Source: Paenibacillus sp. FSL H8-0079
GTDB lineage: Bacteria > Bacillota > Bacilli > Paenibacillales > Paenibacillaceae
DNA length: 64,000 bases
Assembly: GCF_037991315.1 (NCBI RefSeq)
Contig: NZ_CP150300.1
Span: 3,534,001 to 3,598,000, forward strand
Reading direction: 5' to 3'
The translations under genes were made by a program, and so were the position numbers. The notes under the pieces were generated by a model, which worked only from the letters and a program-made list of their open reading frames with translations, was not told the origin of the DNA and did no database searches. Positions 61,335-64,000 of the stretch are shown piece after piece; the stretch's first letter is position 1, and every line of letters begins with the position of its first letter.

Positions 61335-64000
61335 ATGGTGAGAAAGAGAGTTGTCTCGATTGCAAGCTTGCTAGTTGTAATCGTGTATATGGTATTCATC
61401 GTAATTTTTAATAATCAAAGTGTAGTTTCTGCTAACGCTCCACGAGTCACCACAGAACACCCTACACTAAATCCCTTTGATTTTACAAGCTACATATCAG
61501 GGGAATTCACGAAAACTAATCCTAGAGCAACCTTTATTCTTTCAGGAATGACAGTTGAAGAAGCAGGAAATGCAGGTGTACCAAGAGGGGGAAATCATTA
61601 CATTCAGATGATTGAAAATCATATAGGCGATGGTACCTTAGGCCCTTATTTAATTATTACGTATTCTGAAATTGTTAATATTGAGATAACGGGAGTTGAA
61701 GATGGCGGGCTGTATAACACGAATGTAACGCCACAATTCAACACTGGATCAGCAACTCTGAATGGAAGTCCAATTACAAGTGGAACACAGGTTACTGCTG
61801 AAGGCTCATACACGTTAACGGTTACAGCAGGCAGTCAAACAAAAACGATTCAATTTTTAATAGTTAAGACCCCCCCGACAGGGACATTCATTGTAAATCA
61901 AGGCAACCAATACACGAATAGTTCGTCTGTACGTATTTCAATAAGTCCAGATGCTGGATTAACTGATATCACGCATATCCAATATTCGGTTAATGGAAAC
62001 CCAATTACACAAATACCTTATGTACCAAGCTTTTTGCTAGCAATAGGAAGTACTGATGGAGATAAGGTCTTAACATTTAAACTAGTTGATCGTGCAGGGA
62101 ATCAATCAGTAGAGTACAGTTCAACGGTAACATTAGATACCGTGCCACCCACAGGAACAGTTGCCATTAATGGGGGAGCTGCTTACGCAACAGATCGTGA
62201 AGTAACCCTCGGGTTTACTTTAGGAGCAGGTGTTACGGATGTTGTAGCCGTTCAGTTCTCGAATGATAATGCTACATGGTCAGCTGAACAGACTTATGAA
62301 GCAAATACTGGTTATACTTTACCAGCAGGTGACGGCAGCAAGACGGTTTATGTTCAATTTATTGACCGAGCGGGCAATACGGGCGCAGCACAAGCGAGTA
62401 TTGTGCTGGATACAACAGCTCCAACAGGAACGCTAACACTTATAACGCCAAGTGTAACGAATGCAACTACTGTATTATTAACGGTAACAAGTAGTAATAC
62501 AGACTATATGGAGCTAGGCGAGACGGGCCAAGATTATGGCGACCCAGTAGTGTATAGTGCTAGTCCACAATCGTATACATTGCAGGATACAGAGGAAGAT
62601 GGCGTGAAGACGCTGCAGATTCGCTTGTCTGACTTAGCAGGAAATACAACAGTGCTTACACAAACCGTAACACTGGATCGTGAAGTACCAACAGGAACAG
62701 TCGTTGTGAATGAAGGCAAGGCTTACGCAAATGATTCGGATGTAGCAGTTGAAGTGACACCAGAAGCAGGCGTAACAGATATTGTGAATATTCGCTATAG
62801 CGTTAACGGATCAGCACCAACAAACATAGCGTATACGAATAACTTTACAATAGATGTAGGAAGTACAGATGGAGCGAAGGCAATTATTTTACAGCTTATT
62901 GACGGTGCAGGAAATGAATCAGTAGAGTACAGTTCAACGGTAACATTAGATACCGTACCACCCACAGGAACAGTTGCCATTAATGGAGGAGCCGCTTACG
63001 CAACAGATCGTGAAGTAACCCTCGGGTTTACTTTAGGAGCAGGTGTTACGGATGTTGTAGCCGTTCAGTTCTCGAATGATGACGCTACATGGTCAGCTGA
63101 ACAGATTTATGAAGCAAGCATGAGCTATACATTGCCAGCAGGTGATGGCAGCAAGACGGTTTATGTTCGCATCATTGATCGAGCAGAAAATATAGGCTCG
63201 GCCCAAGCAAGTATTGTACTGGACACTACAGCTCCGATCGTTACAGGTGTAACGGATGGGGCGAGCTATAATTCCTCCCGAACCATTACCTTTAATGAAG
63301 GTACAGCAACATTGAACGGGCAAAACTTTATAAGTGGCTCACCTGTAGACGTTGAAGGTTCCTATGTACTTGTTGTTACAGATGCCGCAGGTAATTCGAT
63401 TACCCTTGCATTCACCATTATTAAATATAGTGTAGGCTATGACGGGAATGGAGCTACTGGAGGAGAGGTACCCCTAGATAGTCAAACCTATGAAGCGGGG
63501 AGTAGTGTAACCGTCGCTGATAATGTTGGAAGTCTAGTGAAGACTGGATTTACGTTGATTGGTTGGAATACGGAAGCAGATGGAAGTGGGAAAAGCTATG
63601 TAGCGAATGATACTTTCCATATAAACGAAGCTGATGTCATGTTGTATGCGAAGTGGAGTATAAACAATTCTTCTAACAATAATGGAGGAGGAAGTAATCC
63701 ACCACCTCCTCAAAATTCAATACCGGTACCAACACCCAATCCGCAACCTACCCCAGAAGAACCCAAACCTGAACCTGAACCACCTGTCGTTACTTTTGAC
63801 GACCTTTCAGGACATTGGGCAAAAGGAATGATTGAGGAACTAGCAAGTCAAGGGATAATCGCAGGGTATCCCGACGGTTCTTTTCACCCGAATGAACACA
63901 TCAAGCGCCATCATATGGCTCTAATATTCACACGTGCTTTCGAGTTTAAACCCATACGTGAGGCAGTTTCGTTTTCTGACGTATCACCAAGCCATCCTTA
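61335..64000 (+). CDS. SLH-anchored surface protein with Ig-like repeats (partial)
   Basis: The frame stays open from ATG 61335 (RBS AAAGGAAG) to the window end, 888 codons. Signal peptide about 1-36. Residues about 40-700 hold tandem Ig-like/bacterial adhesin domains, each closing with DRAGN...VTLDTVPPTGT- or VLDTTAPTGT-type text. About 702-770 is a Listeria-Bacteroides (InlB B) repeat (VTVADNVG, GFTLIGWNTEADGSGKSY, LYAKWS). A Pro/Asn-rich linker (about 776-815) leads to SLH motifs from about 818 (DLSGHWAKGMIEELASQGII, AGYPDGSFHPNEHIKR). The protein would bind secondary cell-wall polymer through its SLH end. About 280 bases recur with an 813-base offset inside the repeats. Confidence 0.88.
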   Translation, partial: MVRKRVVSIASLLVVIVYMVFIVIFNNQSVVSANAPRVTTEHPTLNPFDFTSYISGEFTKTNPRATFILSGMTVEEAGNAGVPRGGNHYIQMIENHIGDGTLGPYLIITYSEIVNIEITGVEDGGLYNTNVTPQFNTGSATLNGSPITSGTQVTAEGSYTLTVTAGSQTKTIQFLIVKTPPTGTFIVNQGNQYTNSSSVRISISPDAGLTDITHIQYSVNGNPITQIPYVPSFLLAIGSTDGDKVLTFKLVDRAGNQSVEYSSTVTLDTVPPTGTVAINGGAAYATDREVTLGFTLGAGVTDVVAVQFSNDNATWSAEQTYEANTGYTLPAGDGSKTVYVQFIDRAGNTGAAQASIVLDTTAPTGTLTLITPSVTNATTVLLTVTSSNTDYMELGETGQDYGDPVVYSASPQSYTLQDTEEDGVKTLQIRLSDLAGNTTVLTQTVTLDREVPTGTVVVNEGKAYANDSDVAVEVTPEAGVTDIVNIRYSVNGSAPTNIAYTNNFTIDVGSTDGAKAIILQLIDGAGNESVEYSSTVTLDTVPPTGTVAINGGAAYATDREVTLGFTLGAGVTDVVAVQFSNDDATWSAEQIYEASMSYTLPAGDGSKTVYVRIIDRAENIGSAQASIVLDTTAPIVTGVTDGASYNSSRTITFNEGTATLNGQNFISGSPVDVEGSYVLVVTDAAGNSITLAFTIIKYSVGYDGNGATGGEVPLDSQTYEAGSSVTVADNVGSLVKTGFTLIGWNTEADGSGKSYVANDTFHINEADVMLYAKWSINNSSNNNGGGSNPPPPQNSIPVPTPNPQPTPEEPKPEPEPPVVTFDDLSGHWAKGMIEELASQGIIAGYPDGSFHPNEHIKRHHMALIFTRAFEFKPIREAVSFSDVSPSHP

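Noticed and set aside
62104..63190. Repeats as a CRISPR array
   Set aside because: Repeats are coding, long and in frame in an Ig-type surface protein; no short regular repeat-spacer pattern.

Overview
The window looks like a chromosomal segment of a soil- or plant-associated, spore-forming Bacillota, most likely Paenibacillus or a close relative. This is inferred from strong AGGAGG-type ribosome binding sites, TTG/GTG starts, a GerAB-type spore germination permease, CcpA-type cre sites, a LicT-type antitermination locus, several NarL/LiaR-type two-component systems, S-layer homology domains and a very large secreted pectin-degrading protein. No rRNA, tRNA or CRISPR array was seen.

Layout. 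1-4.1 kb: end of an MFS gene, a secreted alkaline phosphatase, a two-domain GH43-like glycosidase and an aldo/keto reductase remnant. 4.1-9.8 kb: an AT-rich accessory block with a metallo-beta-lactamase-fold hydrolase, a luciferase-like monooxygenase, a complete IS4-family element (6234-7882, 11-bp target duplication) sitting in the loop of a former intrinsic terminator, and a divergent Lrp regulator/MFS pair. 9.8-19.1 kb: aryl-beta-glucoside use (LacI regulator with GH4 phospho-glucosidase; licT-bglP-bglH type operon with promoter, RAT and terminator visible), interrupted by a GntR/OsmC/thioredoxin cluster ending in a rhodanese pseudogene. 19.3-22.1 kb: ArsR repressor plus a four-domain sulfur-trafficking fusion enzyme (CoADR-rhodanese-TusA-DsrE). 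22.4-27.3 kb: OmpR regulator, LiaS/NarL-type kinase-regulator pair and a CopA copper ATPase. 27.7-30.4 kb: multidrug MFS and an HxlR/NmrA pair. 30.7-37.3 kb: a siderophore/heme-type ABC importer, a paralogous orphan binding protein and a ZnuABC-like operon. 37.5-47.7 kb: GerAB permease, a DesK/LiaS-like two-component system followed by a lipoprotein hydrolase, sugar-efflux MFS, LysR/MetX-like hydrolase pair and TetR/SDR pair. 47.8-55.2 kb: AraC regulator divergent from a 2127-residue rhamnogalacturonan lyase carrying two SGNH acetylesterase modules. 55.4-64 kb: cupin, debris of an S-layer protein, a 1463-residue pseudokinase-AAA-GAF-LuxR regulator and the start of an Ig-repeat SLH surface protein running off the window.

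Two candidate regulons emerge from non-coding sequence. An 18-bp palindrome (ATAGCTC-N4-GAGCCAT type) occurs upstream of four metal-related loci: the regulator/CopA cluster, both iron/heme-type binding proteins and the zinc-type operon. A second promoter element (GTACTACTTT-N5-GACT-N6-TCCTAT) occurs at the same internal spacing upstream of the cupin gene and of the SLH surface protein, the two genes flanking the giant LuxR-type regulator. Neither corresponds to an operator I recognise, and both are the best leads for undescribed biology here.
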